Part shown: positions 1 to 7,699 of the stretch, piece after piece
Position numbering within the stretch: the stretch's first letter is position 1
Layout: each line of letters opens with the position of its first letter
Assembly: GCA_014380005.1 (NCBI GenBank)
Contig: JACMKT010000061.1
Coordinates: forward strand, 1 to 44,004
Origin: Rhodospirillales bacterium
Lineage (GTDB): Bacteria > Pseudomonadota > Alphaproteobacteria > Rhodospirillales > Magnetospirillaceae
Reading direction: 5' to 3'
Length of the DNA stretch: 44,004 nt
Translations under genes and position numbers: made by a program
The notes under the pieces: model-generated
The model's database searches: none
What the model saw: only the letters and a program-made list of their open reading frames with translations
What the model was told of the DNA's origin: nothing

Positions 1-75
1 CAGAACGACGCCGTCCGCGTCGATCACAACCCACTTCTTCGTAACTTCGGACGGTTTGACGTTATAGGTCTTCAT
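1..75 (-). CDS. rplM: 50S ribosomal protein L13, N-terminal fragment
   Basis: The first 25 codons of a minus-strand gene that runs off the left edge. The translation begins [15 protein letters not shown] and continues [10 protein letters not shown], which is the conserved N-terminus of bacterial ribosomal protein L13 (a 23S rRNA-binding large-subunit protein of roughly 140-155 residues). The ATG is at 75-73. In most alphaproteobacteria rpsI (S9) follows rplM, so it would lie outside the window. The fragment is too short to judge the rest of the protein, but the match to the family N-terminus is distinctive. Confidence 0.9.
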   Translation of the reverse strand, partial: MKTYNVKPSEVTKKWVVIDADGVVL

Positions 76-134
76 GTCACCCACGGCAAAACCAGTTGTG
101 GAACGTCGGAGATACCCCGGCATCCAAGGCCGCG

Positions 135-163
135 GAGTATGCCACGGGCGGTCGCAGAGTCAA
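135..163 (-). promoter_or_regulatory. Candidate promoter of rplM
   Basis: On the minus strand TTGACT (163-158) is followed after 17 bases by ATACTC (140-135), about 60 bases before the rplM start. The -35 box is a good sigma-70-type match and the -10 is poor. This is a prediction from box matching only. Confidence 0.3.
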
Positions 164-199
164 CGGGAAAAATATCGTGGAAAAACAGCGCGTTACCGC

Positions 200-219
200 T
201 GTGGTATTATAATACCGCA
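200..219. promoter_or_regulatory. AT-rich palindrome with TATAAT on both strands
   Basis: GGTATTATAATACC at 203-216 is a perfect 14-bp palindrome in an otherwise GC-rich spacer. It extends to 20 bp (200-219) with one T/G mismatch pair. It contains TATAAT on the plus strand (208-213) and on the minus strand (211-206). It lies between divergent rplM and the antiporter gene, so it could be a bidirectional -10 region or an operator. A second TATAAT is at 260-265 on the plus strand. No clear -35 box is spaced correctly from any of these. The rest of the 76-355 spacer shows nothing else I can name. Confidence 0.35.
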
Positions 220-355
220 ACGGAGGGGCGCGGAAACCCTGGAGGTGCGGTGAGGGTGCTATAATAACATAAATATGATGTTGTTAGTTTCTCCGCCTTC
301 TGTGTGTTGCTAAATTCACTGGGAAATCCTCCGCCCCTGTGGCATTGCATCGGGC

Positions 356-1570
356 ATGTCCGCCATTGCCCTGTTCCTGCTGCACGCGTCCATCATCATT
401 GGCCTGCCCTTCGCCCTGTGGCGGCTGGGGGGATTGCGGCATTGGGTGCCGCTGGTGGTGGTGCAGATCGCCTTCGGCCTAGCCTTGGGTCCCAGCGGTT
501 TGGGTCGGCTGGCGCCTGAACTATGGGCCGGGCTGTTTCCGCCGCTGTCGCTGACCGCGCTGGACGGGCTGGTGTGGCTGGGCATTAGCTATTTCGCCTT
601 CGCCACCGGGCTGCATTTCGACCTGACCGAGTTCCACGGGCGTGGCCGTGCTTTCGCCACCACCAGCATTGCCACCTTCGTCGTGCCGACTGTGGCGGGG
701 ACGGGCGTGGGCTTCGTGCTGCTGAAGCTGGTGCCCGAGGCGGCGGGGGCGGGGGCGCCGGATTGGGCCTTTACTCTGGGGGTGGGTATCGCCGTGGGCG
801 TCACCGCCTTGCCGGTGCTGGCCGCCATCCTGCGCGAGATGCACATGCACAAGACCCGTCTGGGCGCCGAGGCCTTGGGCTGTGCTGCGGTCAATGATGC
901 CGCCCTGTGGGTGATGATGGCGGCGTTGCTGGCTTTGGCCGGCGGTGGCGATGCATGGCGGGCGGCCTCGTTGTTGGCGCTGGCGATCGCCTATGGCGTG
1001 GCCTTGTGGTTCGGTGCCCGCCCGCTGCTGGCCCGCCTGTTCCACCACGCGGAAATCCATGGCCGCATCAATGAACGGGATGTGGTGGTGCTGTCGGTGG
1101 GGCTGTTCGCCTCGGCGCTGGTCAGTGAATTGATCGGCCTGCATGCCGTGGTTGGTGCATTTGCGTTCGGCGCCGTGGTGCCCAAAGCGGTGGCCCGCGA
1201 CGTGCTGGAAAAATTCGAATCGTTCCTGATGGTGGTGCTGCTGCCGTTCTTCTTTATCGCCATCGGCTTGAAGACCGAGTTCACTGTGGCCTCGGGCGCT
1301 GGGACGGTTTTTGCCTGGACCTTCGTGGCCTCGGTCACCGCCAAGATGGCGTCCGCCGCATTGCCGGCACGGGCGCAGGGCTGGGCGTGGCCCGATGCCC
1401 TGGCCCTGGGCTCGCTGGTGGGCTGCAAGGGGTTGATGGAATTGGTGGTGCTGACCCTATTGCTGGACAAGGGCATCCTGTCCGGAATCGGGTTCTCGGG
1501 CATGGTGTTGATGGCCCTGGCGACCACGGCGCTGGCGCGGCCCTTGGCTGGGCTGTTTCTTAGACGTTGA
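356..1570 (+). CDS. Cation/proton antiporter of the CPA2 (Kef-like) family, without RCK domain
   Basis: A 404-residue membrane protein with about a dozen hydrophobic segments along its whole length. The N-terminal stretch includes GLALGPSGLG (residues 41-50), the signature after the second helix of Kef/NhaP-type exchangers. A helix containing N180-D181 corresponds to the ion-binding ND/DD pair of the CPA superfamily. KefB and KefC carry a C-terminal TrkA-N (RCK) domain and are about 600 residues. This protein stops right after the transmembrane domain, so glutathione or NAD control of the Kef type is not expected. The role is inferred to be Na+ or K+/H+ exchange at the inner membrane. The start at 356 has only a weak Shine-Dalgarno sequence. 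Transcription probably starts in the AT-rich spacer upstream. Confidence 0.8.
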   Translation: MSAIALFLLHASIIIGLPFALWRLGGLRHWVPLVVVQIAFGLALGPSGLGRLAPELWAGLFPPLSLTALDGLVWLGISYFAFATGLHFDLTEFHGRGRAFATTSIATFVVPTVAGTGVGFVLLKLVPEAAGAGAPDWAFTLGVGIAVGVTALPVLAAILREMHMHKTRLGAEALGCAAVNDAALWVMMAALLALAGGGDAWRAASLLALAIAYGVALWFGARPLLARLFHHAEIHGRINERDVVVLSVGLFASALVSELIGLHAVVGAFAFGAVVPKAVARDVLEKFESFLMVVLLPFFFIAIGLKTEFTVASGAGTVFAWTFVASVTAKMASAALPARAQGWAWPDALALGSLVGCKGLMELVVLTLLLDKGILSGIGFSGMVLMALATTALARPLAGLFLRR

Positions 1571-1634
1571 TTGGTTGACGCAGGCTGCGGTCTGGGCGAG
1601 CCTGTTGCCTGGGGTTCGCCCAGGAGGGGATTTC

Positions 1635-1850
1635 ATGAAGACCGTCGCCGCCATTTCGTTCCGCGACAATCATTCCATCAGCATGGACGTGGACGCGGTC
1701 TCGCGCATCGAACTCACCGCCCCCATTCGCCTGGAAGACGGCTCATGGTGCTGCGAGATGTTGATCCGCAGCAGCCACGGCACGGTGGCGCTGCAATTGC
1801 TGGCCGACGACCCGGCCAAGCTGAATGTGCAATCCCAAGGGCTGGAGTAG
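1635..1850 (+). CDS. Small hypothetical protein (71 aa)
   Basis: I do not recognise this protein. The start at 1635 is set by a strong AGGAGGGG ribosome binding site at 1622-1629; an earlier in-frame start at 1575 lacks one. The product is soluble-looking, begins MKTVAAISFRDNHS, has a Cys pair (WCCE) in the middle and no signal peptide or membrane segment. The alternating hydrophobic pattern suggests a small beta-rich domain. It lies 65 bases after the antiporter on the same strand, so cotranscription is possible. The reading frame is well defined and the RBS is good, so I consider the gene real. Confidence 0.6.
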   Translation: MKTVAAISFRDNHSISMDVDAVSRIELTAPIRLEDGSWCCEMLIRSSHGTVALQLLADDPAKLNVQSQGLE

Positions 1851-1856
1851 CCCTGT

Positions 1857-1945
1857 CGGAGCGAGCGAAGCGAGGGACTGGCCCATTGAGGGCCCGCGAG
1901 CTTATGCGAGCGTGAGCCAAGCCGCCGGAGGCGGCGCCCGGCGCC
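1857..1945. repeat. Intergenic palindromic repeat, possible bidirectional terminator
   Basis: A GC-rich element between two convergent genes. It holds GAGCGAGCGAAGCGAG-like runs, a CCATTGAGG word, GCGAGCTTATGCGAGCG, and a hairpin GCCGCC/GGCGGC with a 3-base loop (1921-1935). The same words recur, rearranged and in inverse orientation, at 12128-12182. This suggests a dispersed intergenic repeat family. The hairpin could stop transcription from both sides, though there is no clean T-run. Confidence 0.45.
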
Positions 1946-1953
1946 TGAGGGCT

Positions 1954-2367
1954 TTAACTTTTCGGAATGGCGTAGCTGGCGGTCGCATGCGCCACCAGCT
2001 CGTCCGACGGCAGGCTGATCAGTTCCACTGCGGCCACCGCCAGACGGCGGCCCATTTTCAGCACGCGGGCTTCCGCCACCATGTCGCTGCTGCCGGGCAT
2101 GCGCAGGAAATTCATGTTCAGATTGGTGGTTACCACCATCTCCTGGGCGCCAGCCATGCTCAGCACCGCGCCCCACAGGGCCACATCGGCCAGGGTCATC
2201 ATGGCCGGGCCGCTGACCGTATCCACCGGGCGGGCCAGATGGGGGCCATAGGGCATGATCATGCGCACGGCGCCCTTGCGGATGTGGTCCACGCGGATGT
2301 TCAGATGAACCGCCAGGGGAACCTTGGCGAGCATTTCGGTCAGCGCGTCGGTGGTCAGCAGGGCCAT
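1954..2367 (-). CDS. PaaI/DUF4442-type hotdog thioesterase
   Basis: A 137-residue hotdog-fold protein. The central helix region reads VSGPAMMTLADVALWG (residues 51-66). This is the PaaI-type pattern (G-G/P-x3-LAD) with D61 at the place of the usual catalytic acid. It is followed by the beta-rich second half typical of acyl-CoA thioesterases, ending with VAHATASYAIP. The expected activity is hydrolysis of acyl-CoA or aryl-CoA in the cytoplasm. The gene is divergent from the crotonase at 2447 with an 80-base shared spacer, so the two may share CoA-ester metabolism and regulation. The substrate cannot be told from the sequence. Confidence 0.75.
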   Translation of the reverse strand: MALLTTDALTEMLAKVPLAVHLNIRVDHIRKGAVRMIMPYGPHLARPVDTVSGPAMMTLADVALWGAVLSMAGAQEMVVTTNLNMNFLRMPGSSDMVAEARVLKMGRRLAVAAVELISLPSDELVAHATASYAIPKS

Positions 2368-2446
2368 AGTTGATCTTGCTTATTGAAGGGGAGCCGCGAG
2401 GCCGTCACATTCGGGCAGAACAATTCCAAAAACAAGGGAGGCATCC

Positions 2447-3235
2447 ATGCATAGCGGGTCCGAATCCATTCTGCTGACGCATATGGAGAATGGGATTGCC
2501 ACCATCACCCTGAACCGGCCCCAGGCGCGCAACGCCCTGTCCTCCGATCTGATGAGTGCGCTGGAAGCGGCTTTGGCTGCGGTGAGCGACGATCCGGCGG
2601 CCAAGGTGGTGGTGCTGGCGGCCAACGGCCCGGCCTTCTGTGCCGGTCATGATCTCAAGCAGATGCGCGCGCTGGAAGGCCGCGAGGCGGTGGCTGCGGT
2701 GTTCAGCCAGTGCTCGCGCCTGATGAAGGCCATCGTGCGCCTGCGCCAGCCGGTCATCGCCAAGGTCCACGCCATGGCCACCGCCGCCGGCTGCCAGCTG
2801 GTGGCGTCGTGCGATCTGGCCTATGCCGCCGAGACCGCTCAATTCGCCACCCCCGGCGTCAATATCGGCCTGTTCTGCTCCACCCCCATGGTGGCGCTGT
2901 CGCGCTCGGTGGGGCGCAAACAGGCCATGGAATTGCTGCTGCTGGGCAAGCCGGTGGACGCCGCTATCGCTCAGCAATGGGGCCTGATCAACCGCGCCGT
3001 GGCTGCCGATCAGTTGGATCAGGTGGTGGCCGAGGCCGCCGCTATCATCGCCTCCAAATCCTCCTACACCGTCAAGGTGGGCAAGGAGGCGTTCTACCGC
3101 CAAGCCGAAATGGGCCTGGACGATGCCTATGATCATGCCAGCGAGGTCATGACCACCAACATGCTGGCCCGCGACGCCGCCGAGGGCATCGACGCCTTCA
3201 TCACCAAGCGTCATCCCGTATGGACCGGGTGTTAA
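2447..3235 (+). CDS. Enoyl-CoA hydratase/isomerase family protein, ECHDC3-like
   Basis: A 262-residue crotonase-fold protein with a GGGAGG-type RBS just before the ATG. The oxyanion-hole segments are visible: FCAGHDL (64-70) and ATAAGCQL (111-118). The run FATPGVNIGLFCSTP closely matches human ECHDC3. The two glutamates that catalyse hydration in classical enoyl-CoA hydratase (E144 and E164 of the rat enzyme) are replaced here by Q117 and G137, so ordinary hydratase activity is doubtful. The same replacements are typical of the ECHDC3 branch, whose activity is poorly defined. The C-terminus ends KRHPVWTGC, again ECHDC3-like. Its stop codon overlaps that of the convergent DUF3500 gene through a shared TTAA. 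Confidence 0.85.
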   Translation: MHSGSESILLTHMENGIATITLNRPQARNALSSDLMSALEAALAAVSDDPAAKVVVLAANGPAFCAGHDLKQMRALEGREAVAAVFSQCSRLMKAIVRLRQPVIAKVHAMATAAGCQLVASCDLAYAAETAQFATPGVNIGLFCSTPMVALSRSVGRKQAMELLLLGKPVDAAIAQQWGLINRAVAADQLDQVVAEAAAIIASKSSYTVKVGKEAFYRQAEMGLDDAYDHASEVMTTNMLARDAAEGIDAFITKRHPVWTGC

Positions 3236-4191
3236 TGGGCGCTGCCGTAATGCTCGCCCAATAAATCCCTGCCGAAATTCAAGGCCGGGTCGTGCCACAC
3301 CGTGTGGATGTGGTTGGCGTGGTTCTGGGTGTTGTCGTACTCGATAACCATGGTGGGGCCGTGGATGCGGTAATAATGGGGCTGTCCCGACTCAAGCCCG
3401 CCGGCCCAGGCGAAGTGCAAGGCTTCGGTGCCGGCGGTGCGCAGGCGGTCCAACTCGAACCGGGCCAGTTCGGGGCGCAGGCGCTCGGCATAGACCCCCA
3501 CCAGTTCCAGCAGCATGGCGCGCTGGGAATCGGTCATGGCGGTCCAGATCAGGCCGGTGGGGCGGCGCAGCGCGTGCTCGCGTCCCGGCCCGGTCAGGAT
3601 TTCGGCGGGCGCATCCGCAGCGATCAGGGCTGACGCGCGGTGGGAATCGTCCAGGTCATGCATCAATAGGCGGGCAAGGGTTTCCTCGGCGCCCAGGACC
3701 GTGTGGACGCGGTCGAAGGCCGACGGGCTGGCGCCCATGAAGTGGGGCAGGGCGATGACGGTTTCGTCGTCCACGATGGTGAAGGTGATGGACAGATGGT
3801 GCCCGTCCACCCGCCATGACCACGGCGCCCCGGCTTCCGGGTTGCCGAACAGGACGAAGGCGAAATTGCCCGGGTCGTAATCCTCGCCCGGCTCCCGAAT
3901 TTTCAGCACATCCTCCAGCGCCATGATGCCTTGGGCGCACGCGAAGCCGCTATCGGACAGGCCGGTGCGCAGCAGGGCCATGGCGGCTTGGCGCTGCCCC
4001 GGCTCCATGTCGCGCAGATGCAGGCCGGGGCGGGAACGGGGCACGTAATGCCAATCGAAGCGCTCGCCCGCGTCAAAGGAATACAGCGCCATCTTGCGCC
4101 GCACGTGGTCCAGGCTGTCGAGAAAGGCAATGGCCTCGGCGATCATGTCGCGGTTGAGGTTGCCGGCGAGGGGTTCGCGAGATTGGGCCAT
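3232..4191 (-). CDS. DUF3500 family protein
   Basis: A 319-residue protein recognised as DUF3500. It has the family's N-terminal helix (AIAFLDSLDHVRRK), a central GAPWSWRVDGHHLS block, and a His-rich C-terminus with HANHIHTVWHDP followed by FGRDLL. Function is unknown; the clustered histidines near the end could bind a metal (inference). No signal peptide is seen. I start it at the ATG at 4191, which has AAGGAG nine bases upstream; a GTG at 4209 is in frame but would itself sit on that RBS. The stop overlaps the stop of the convergent crotonase gene. Confidence 0.8.
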   Translation of the reverse strand: MAQSREPLAGNLNRDMIAEAIAFLDSLDHVRRKMALYSFDAGERFDWHYVPRSRPGLHLRDMEPGQRQAAMALLRTGLSDSGFACAQGIMALEDVLKIREPGEDYDPGNFAFVLFGNPEAGAPWSWRVDGHHLSITFTIVDDETVIALPHFMGASPSAFDRVHTVLGAEETLARLLMHDLDDSHRASALIAADAPAEILTGPGREHALRRPTGLIWTAMTDSQRAMLLELVGVYAERLRPELARFELDRLRTAGTEALHFAWAGGLESGQPHYYRIHGPTMVIEYDNTQNHANHIHTVWHDPALNFGRDLLGEHYGSAH

Positions 4192-4308
4192 GGCGCGGGT
4201 CTCCTTCACGCCATCAACAAAGTTCCGCTTCCCCCTGTTTCCGCCGGTGGTGGACTACCCCCTTCGCGTGCGGGTAGGATGCATCATCCGCATGCATAGG
4301 GGAGACGC

Positions 4309-5283
4309 ATGTCCACCAGCCGCCGCACCATCCTCACCGGTCTCGCCAGCTTAGGCGCGACTGCTGCCTTGCCCGCCTGGGCGCAACTTGTCGGCGCGCA
4401 AAGCGACCCGTACGCGCAGGTGGACCCCTATGCCGATCCGAGGAACGGGTTTCCCAGTGCGGCGCAGGGAGGCATGCAGGGAGGTCAGCGGCCCAACAGG
4501 CCAGCTCAGAACGAGATGTTTTCGTCTGCCGCAAATGACGGAAGCGCCATGAGTGAGGCTGATGAAATTGAACTTGGACGTGCTGCTTATCCGGCATTGA
4601 TTAAAAAAAAGAAGGGGGCTTACCCGGACCAACGGCTCCAAGCGGCCCTCAGGGATTTTTGTCGGCCAATGTTCGCTGTTTCCGACCGCCCCCACCTGCC
4701 TTGGGAGGTGACGCTGTGTAACGATCCAAGCCCCAATGCCGGGGCATTTGCGGGCGGTAAGGTGCTGGTAAACATGGGTTTGTTAGCGATATGTGACCGC
4801 GCTGGTGAATTGGCAGCGACTATGGCGCACGAGATTGGACATGTGGATAAGCGACACACGGCCCGGCGTGAGTCATTGACTGATCTAATTGAGATGCTAC
4901 GCAAAAATGGCGGTATGGGGAAAGGTCTTCCCTTGGAGCAGCTTATCCCGAACTCCCAGGGGGAAATCTCGGATTTGCTGGATGTTTTTATGAAGGCATA
5001 TGGCCGTGACGATGAGACCGAAGCTGATGGCCATGAGATGGTCATCCTCGAGAGGTTGGGGGTGGCCCCCATTCACGCCATCAACGACCAACATAATTTC
5101 GCAAAATTGGGTGGTTCCGGGTTGAACGAACTGGCGAGCAGCCATCCTCGGAACGAGGATCGCATGGCGCATATCCAACAGTTGGCGGCCATGCAAAAAC
5201 GTCCGCAGAATGATTTCGTTTTTCCGGGTTGGGATGTCCTTAAGAAGGCATTTCCCACTTCTCCCGCTTGGCGAAAGGCCTAA
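4309..5283 (+). CDS. M48-family metalloprotease with Tat-type signal
   Basis: A 324-residue exported zinc protease. The N-terminus SRRTILTGLASLGATAALPAWA looks like a twin-arginine signal cleaved after AWA. A low-complexity Gly/Gln/Pro/Asn linker follows (about residues 27-75). The catalytic domain has HEIGH (174-178), and E236 in the later E-x-x-A-D motif as third zinc ligand. M48 proteins of this kind are related to BepA/LoiP and act on outer-membrane or periplasmic proteins. Base composition from about 4550 to the end is visibly more AT-rich than its neighbours, which hints at a different origin. It is followed after 3 bases by an MscS gene, so the two form an operon. Confidence 0.85.
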   Translation: MSTSRRTILTGLASLGATAALPAWAQLVGAQSDPYAQVDPYADPRNGFPSAAQGGMQGGQRPNRPAQNEMFSSAANDGSAMSEADEIELGRAAYPALIKKKKGAYPDQRLQAALRDFCRPMFAVSDRPHLPWEVTLCNDPSPNAGAFAGGKVLVNMGLLAICDRAGELAATMAHEIGHVDKRHTARRESLTDLIEMLRKNGGMGKGLPLEQLIPNSQGEISDLLDVFMKAYGRDDETEADGHEMVILERLGVAPIHAINDQHNFAKLGGSGLNELASSHPRNEDRMAHIQQLAAMQKRPQNDFVFPGWDVLKKAFPTSPAWRKA

Positions 5284-5286
5284 CCC

Positions 5287-6066
5287 ATGTTCGATCTTTC
5301 CGCCGCATCCCTCACCCAAGTCTCCGACCTCGCCATCCACTGGGGTGCCAACGGCCTATGGGCGGTCGTGACCCTGTTCATTGGCTGGATTTTGGCCGGT
5401 TGGGCTGAACGCGCGGTCAAGGGCGGGCTGGCGCGGGTGCGGGTGGCCGATCAGATGTTGCGGGGGTTCTTTGGCTCGCTGGCGCGATGGGCGCTGCTGG
5501 CCTTTACCGCCGTGGCCGTGCTGGAGCGGCTGGGGGTGCAGACTACCTCCGTCGTGGCCATCATGGGTGCTGCCGGTTTGGCGGTGGGCTTGGCCTTGCA
5601 AGGCACGCTGTCCAATCTGGCCGCCGGGGTGATGCTGTTGCTGTTCCGCCCGTTCAAGGTGGGTGACGGTATTGAGGCCGGTGCGTTGGCCGGTACGGTC
5701 AAGGACGTGTCCCTGTTCCACACCCATCTGGTCACCGGCGACAACATCCAGGTCATCGCCCCCAATTCCCTGCTGTGGAACGCGGCCCTGCGCAACCTGT
5801 CCTTCTACGCCACCCGCAAGGTCGAGGTGGTGGCGCCGGTGCCCTATGCCGCCGGTGCCGAAAAGACGCTGGCCTGCATCAGGGCCTTGATCCAGAGCGA
5901 CGGGCGCATCGCTGCCACCCCCGCTCCGGCGGTGAACCTGACCAAATTCGGCGAGAAGACGGCGGAAGTCACCGTGGCGGTATGGTGCGCTACCGGCGAA
6001 GCCGGGGCGGTCAAATCGGATTTGATGACGGCCATCTGGCGCGACTGCACCCTGGGGGTGCCGTGA
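5287..6066 (+). CDS. mscS: Small-conductance mechanosensitive channel, MscS family
   Basis: 259 residues, close to E. coli MscS (286). Three membrane helices are visible at about 25-40, 65-82 and 88-118. The pore-lining TM3 is nearly identical to the family: GAAGLAVGLALQGTLSN (94-110), then LAAGVMLLLFRPFKVGD, which leads into the beta domain. The protein acts as a homoheptameric inner-membrane pressure-release channel during osmotic downshock. The start lies 3 bases after the stop of the M48 protease gene, implying translational coupling. The C-terminal cytoplasmic vestibule looks slightly shortened, ending CTLGVP. Confidence 0.9.
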   Translation: MFDLSAASLTQVSDLAIHWGANGLWAVVTLFIGWILAGWAERAVKGGLARVRVADQMLRGFFGSLARWALLAFTAVAVLERLGVQTTSVVAIMGAAGLAVGLALQGTLSNLAAGVMLLLFRPFKVGDGIEAGALAGTVKDVSLFHTHLVTGDNIQVIAPNSLLWNAALRNLSFYATRKVEVVAPVPYAAGAEKTLACIRALIQSDGRIAATPAPAVNLTKFGEKTAEVTVAVWCATGEAGAVKSDLMTAIWRDCTLGVP

Positions 6067-6069
6067 TCT

Positions 6070-6474
6070 TTAGCTCTTGAACAGCCGGTTGACGATGCCG
6101 GAATAGATGCTGCCGGGCTTGCCGGAGCTCAGGATGTCGCTGACCGCACCGCGCAGGGCGGCGCCGTAATCGTCGGAACTGGTGTCGGAGCTATCCTTGC
6201 GGCCGGCCTTCATCTGGGCGGCGAAGGACTCGCCCAGGCTTTTGCCCTGGTCCAGGGATTCCGCCAGCTTGTCCGTCAGTTTCTTGCCGCTCAGGTCGGA
6301 GCCGCGCAGTTCCGCCGCCACGCGGGCGGCCTGGGACAGATCCACCACATCGTCGATGCTGCGCCCGGCAGTCGCCGAGTTCTTGGTGGAAGTGGTGGCC
6401 GAGTTCCGCTGCGCCAGCGTTTCCGCGAGGCTTGCCGCTGTCGCACCCGATGTCTGCGATACGCTGTCAACCAT
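6070..6474 (-). CDS. Hypothetical protein with flagellar-type DxVDLS motif
   Basis: A 134-residue protein I cannot place. It starts MVDSVSQTSGATAASLAE, is rich in Ser, Ala, Thr and Lys, has no signal peptide or membrane helix, and looks largely disordered with helical parts. It contains DDVVDLSQAARVAAEL, a pattern (D-x-V-x-L-S-x-x-A) common in flagellar rod, hook and anti-sigma proteins, so a link to flagella is possible but weak. I use the ATG at 6474, with AAGG upstream, rather than the upstream in-frame codon at 6495. It is convergent with the MscS gene, 3 bases from its stop. Confidence 0.5.
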   Translation of the reverse strand: MVDSVSQTSGATAASLAETLAQRNSATTSTKNSATAGRSIDDVVDLSQAARVAAELRGSDLSGKKLTDKLAESLDQGKSLGESFAAQMKAGRKDSSDTSSDDYGAALRGAVSDILSSGKPGSIYSGIVNRLFKS

Positions 6475-6517
6475 GGCACAAGCCTTAACGTTCAACCACA
6501 GGATGATCCTATCACGT

Positions 6518-7699
6518 TCACCCCTCGATCACCACTGCCACCTGCTTGGTGAAGGGGGCCAGGGCCAGGACGCGCCAGCGCACGCCGGTGGAGGCCACGT
6601 ATTCGGCGAAGGCTTTGTATTCGTCCTCGGCCCAACTGCGGTTGCCGATGAATTCGTCGAACACCAGCACGGTGCCGGGCTGAATGCGCGGAATCAGCGC
6701 GGTCAGCACCGTGCGGGCCGAGGAATAGATGTCGCTATCGACGTTGACCAGCCGCACCGGGCCGGGATGGGCGGTCAGGAACGGCGGCAGCGTGTCGTCG
6801 AACCAGCCGGCATGCAGGGTCACGTTGGCGGGAACGGGCGGCAGGTTCAGCCCGGTGGTCAGCACGCCGGCAGGGGCGCTGCCCCACGACACAGGCAGAC
6901 CTTCGAACGAGTCGAAGCCGTGCACCGGCTGGCCGGCAGCATGGCCGATGACGGTGATGGAGGTCCCCCGGCGCACGCCGAATTCCAGCACCAGACCGGG
7001 CTGTTCCGCCTGGGCCAATGCATAGCGCAGCAGCGAGGCCGACAGGCCGAACAGGCGCGGCGGTTGGGGGCAATGGGGCAGCAGCGCCGAAACTCCATCC
7101 ACCAGCGCGCGGCGGGCGGGGTGGGCGGCCACGTGGGTGCGGACCAGTTCATGGGCGCCGGATTCACCCGCCAACAGGGCATAGGCGGCCCGGAAACCCT
7201 CGTACTTGCCATTGGCGCCGGCACAGGCGGTGGCGCGGTCTAGCCGCTCGCGCGCCGCATCCACGCCGTGCAATTCCAGCACCGGGGCATGGCTGGTGAA
7301 CCACGACGCGGCGTGGTCCGGGTCTTCCGCCAGATTGGCCTCCAGCACCGCCAGCGCCTCGGCGGCATCGCCCTGGGCCAGCAGGCTCATGGCGGTTTCG
7401 TAGCGCAGTTGGCGGGTGGGGGCGACGCGGTTTGCCACGGCGACGCAGTCTTCGTAGCGGGCGTCGCGGCGATAGGCGCTGGCGAGCGCATCCCACAAAG
7501 CAGGGAAGGCTGGGTCCAGGGTCGCCACGTCTTCGAACGCGGCCACGGCGGCGAAGGCATCGTTACGCTTCAACGCGGCGGCGCCTTGCTGAAAGCGTTG
7601 CCGCACCGGGTCGTCAGTTTGTACCCGGATGGCGGTGCGCAGCAGCGCGTCAAAGCGGCCCTGCCGGGCAAGGTCGTGCAAATCGTCAAGGCTCATCAT
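6518..7699 (-). CDS. TPR protein fused to a TylF-type SAM-dependent methyltransferase
   Basis: 393 residues in two parts. Residues about 15-160 are helical repeats of the TPR type (for example DAFAAVAAFEDVATLDPAFP). From about 215 a class I methyltransferase of the TylF/MycF (macrocin O-methyltransferase) family follows, with VLEFGVRRGTS (237-247), the family signature GFDSFEGLP (261-269), and acidic residues in VNVDSDIYSS and FDEF that bind the metal in relatives. It probably O-methylates a sugar or glycan; the substrate is unknown. Its ATG overlaps the TGA of the upstream regulator gene by four bases, so it is the last gene of the tungstate operon. That is an unexpected place for a sugar-type methyltransferase. 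Confidence 0.75.
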   Translation of the reverse strand: MMSLDDLHDLARQGRFDALLRTAIRVQTDDPVRQRFQQGAAALKRNDAFAAVAAFEDVATLDPAFPALWDALASAYRRDARYEDCVAVANRVAPTRQLRYETAMSLLAQGDAAEALAVLEANLAEDPDHAASWFTSHAPVLELHGVDAARERLDRATACAGANGKYEGFRAAYALLAGESGAHELVRTHVAAHPARRALVDGVSALLPHCPQPPRLFGLSASLLRYALAQAEQPGLVLEFGVRRGTSITVIGHAAGQPVHGFDSFEGLPVSWGSAPAGVLTTGLNLPPVPANVTLHAGWFDDTLPPFLTAHPGPVRLVNVDSDIYSSARTVLTALIPRIQPGTVLVFDEFIGNRSWAEDEYKAFAEYVASTGVRWRVLALAPFTKQVAVVIEG

